Of a stretch of 64,000 bases of DNA, positions 62,701 to 64,000 are shown piece by piece. The position numbers were made by a program, and so were the translations under genes. Each line of letters starts with the position of its first letter. The stretch's first letter is position 1. The notes under the pieces are model-generated. The model saw only the letters and a program-made list of their open reading frames with translations, was not told the origin of the DNA and made no database searches. Source of the stretch: Rhizobium sp. P38BS-XIX (GTDB lineage: Bacteria; Pseudomonadota; Alphaproteobacteria; Rhizobiales; Rhizobiaceae); assembly GCF_012641435.1 (NCBI RefSeq), contig NZ_JABAIJ010000006.1:248001-312000 (forward strand), in the 5' to 3' direction.

Positions 62701-64000
62701 TTAGGTCTTCACTTTATGGCGGGACACCTCTGCGCCGGCATCGTGCGGCAGGCTGATAAAACGCAATGCGGAGACGCCACCGATAAGCCCAACGACAAGG
62801 AAAGCCCAGCGAAAATCGACGAGCGAAAGCGTTTCCCCACCATGAATGGTGCGAGACAGATTGAGGACGGCTGCCGCGACTGCAACACCGAGCAGCAGCG
62901 AAACCTGCTGCAGCATGCTCGACAATGTCGAGGCTGAACTGCGCTGTGCGGCGTGGATATCGGCAAAGCCAAGCGTGTTCAACGCCGTGAAATTCATCGA
63001 CCGCGACAGGCCGGCGATGAATAGCAGGCAATATATCAGCAGATCGGGCGTCGACGGAGACAGGAAACCGCAGCCGGCGATGCTCGCCGACGAGACAAGG
63101 CCATTGACGACAAGGACGTTTCGAAAGCCGAAGATCCTCAGCATCTGCGTCGTGATCGCCTTCATGCCGAGGTTGCCGGCGAAGTAAAACAGCAGATAGG
63201 TGCCGGCATCGATCGCGGTGCGGCCAAAGCCGACCTGAAACAGCAGCGGGATGAGGAAGGGCGTGGCATTGATCGCGACGCGGCTCGCAGTCCCTGCCGA
63301 AAGCGTCGACATCGCGAAGGTTTGCACCTTGAAGGCGGAGAGATCGAGCAAAGGTGCGTCGACCTTCATGAAGTGCCGGGTGGCGACGACGGAGAAAACG
63401 ACGCCGGCAGCAATCAAGCCGATGCTCGGCGCCAATCCTGTCGTCCCCTGAACCACGAATTCGAGGCCGGCGAGCAGGAACGTCAGACCGACTGCGGATT
63501 GCAGGAAGCCGACGAAATCGAGCCTCGCCACCTTTTCCTCCCGCTGGTCCGGTACGAAGCGCAGGACCAGACCGAGACCGATGATGCCGATCGGGATATT
63601 GATCAGGAAATTCCAGTGCCAGCTGAGATAGGTGGTGATGAAGCTGCCAAGCACTGGGCCGATGACCGGGGCCGTCAACGCCGGCCAGGTAATCATCGAC
63701 ATCGCATGCACCAGATCGGACTTACGTGCATTTTTCAGCACGATGATGCGTCCCACCGGCGTCATCAAAGCACTGCCGACACCCTGGACGGCGCGGGCAA
63801 TGATGAATTCGGCGAGACTACCCGAAAGACCGCAAAATAGCGATGCCACGGTGAATATGGTGATCGATGCCAGGAACACGCGACGCGCGCCAAAGCGGTC
63901 ACCCGCCCACCCGGCAAGCGGCACGAAGGCGGCCATCGTCAGCAGATAGACCGTGATGCCGATGCTCATCGACACCGGCTCGACGCCGAACGTCGTCGCC
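62701..64000 (-). CDS. DHA2-type MFS multidrug exporter, 5' end missing
   Basis: The start lies right of the window: the frame remains open to base 64000 and reads ATTFGVEPVSMSIG before the first in-window ATG, the normal interior of this family. The visible 430 or so residues contain VYLLTMAAFVPLAGWAGDRFGARRVF (loop 2-3 motif, seen in two halves), RAVQGVGSALMTPVGR and PVIGPVLGSFI (motif C). DHA2 exporters have 14 helices and export drugs or cations with protons, often together with an EmrA-type adaptor; none is visible. Confidence 0.85.
   Translation of the reverse strand, partial: ATTFGVEPVSMSIGITVYLLTMAAFVPLAGWAGDRFGARRVFLASITIFTVASLFCGLSGSLAEFIIARAVQGVGSALMTPVGRIIVLKNARKSDLVHAMSMITWPALTAPVIGPVLGSFITTYLSWHWNFLINIPIGIIGLGLVLRFVPDQREEKVARLDFVGFLQSAVGLTFLLAGLEFVVQGTTGLAPSIGLIAAGVVFSVVATRHFMKVDAPLLDLSAFKVQTFAMSTLSAGTASRVAINATPFLIPLLFQVGFGRTAIDAGTYLLFYFAGNLGMKAITTQMLRIFGFRNVLVVNGLVSSASIAGCGFLSPSTPDLLIYCLLFIAGLSRSMNFTALNTLGFADIHAAQRSSASTLSSMLQQVSLLLGVAVAAAVLNLSRTIHGGETLSLVDFRWAFLVVGLIGGVSALRFISLPHDAGAEVSRHKVKT

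Overview
The window reads as chromosomal (or chromid-like) DNA of an alphaproteobacterium of the Rhizobium/Agrobacterium group. The evidence is a high-GC coding style, a PraR-type regulator, a member of the Rhizobiales RHE_PE00001 family, a beta-1,2-glucan-type glycoside hydrolase domain, and alphaproteobacterial housekeeping neighbours (Trm112, LON-domain protein, CnoX-like thioredoxin). The species cannot be fixed from the sequence alone. Genes are dense and mostly intact. I see no insertion sequence, integrase, CRISPR array or rRNA. One tRNA (Gly, GCC) is present.

Layout. 0-3.3 kb: housekeeping genes (methyltransferase tail, Trm112, LON domain, CnoX, prolyl-tRNA editing protein, tRNA-Gly). 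3.5-8.5 kb: a divergent TetR/MFS efflux pair with palindromic operators, an orphan DUF1007 protein, a PAP2 phosphatase and a MipA/OmpV porin-like protein. 8.4-18.5 kb: a two-component system followed by a tightly overlapping nine-gene operon: HAD phosphatase, class III aminotransferase, ureohydrolase-like protein, two ArnE/ArnF-sized EamA proteins, fatty acid desaturase, Cys-elbow alpha/beta hydrolase, N-acyltransferase-like protein and cyclopropane-fatty-acid synthase. This looks like a regulated pathway for an amine- or amino-acid-containing membrane lipid and is the best candidate here for an undescribed system.

18.7-24 kb: MocR/EamA pair, DUF1348/TetR pair with a striking operator, and a stand-alone glycoamylase-like (PF10091) protein. 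23.8-28.2 kb: a D-lysine/L-pipecolate degradation set (DpkA-, AmaB- and AmaA-like) with a RAM-only Lrp relative. 28.4-36 kb: a small polysaccharide locus (GT4, GT2, flippase, double alpha/beta hydrolase) followed by a TctDE-like two-component system. 36.2-39 kb: a NitT/TauT-type ABC importer.

39.3-42.3 kb: a small secreted protein, PraR, an orphan YcaO protein preceded by two tiny overlapping reading frames, and a small conserved-looking protein. 42.2-55.5 kb: two RND efflux loci facing each other, an AcrR/AcrA/AcrB-like set and an MdtABC-like operon. 55.7-64 kb: RHE_PE00001 family protein, copper P-type ATPase with its CueR regulator, acetyl-CoA acetyltransferase, a VapBC toxin-antitoxin pair with an altered toxin active site, a small secreted protein and a truncated DHA2-type MFS exporter running off the right edge.
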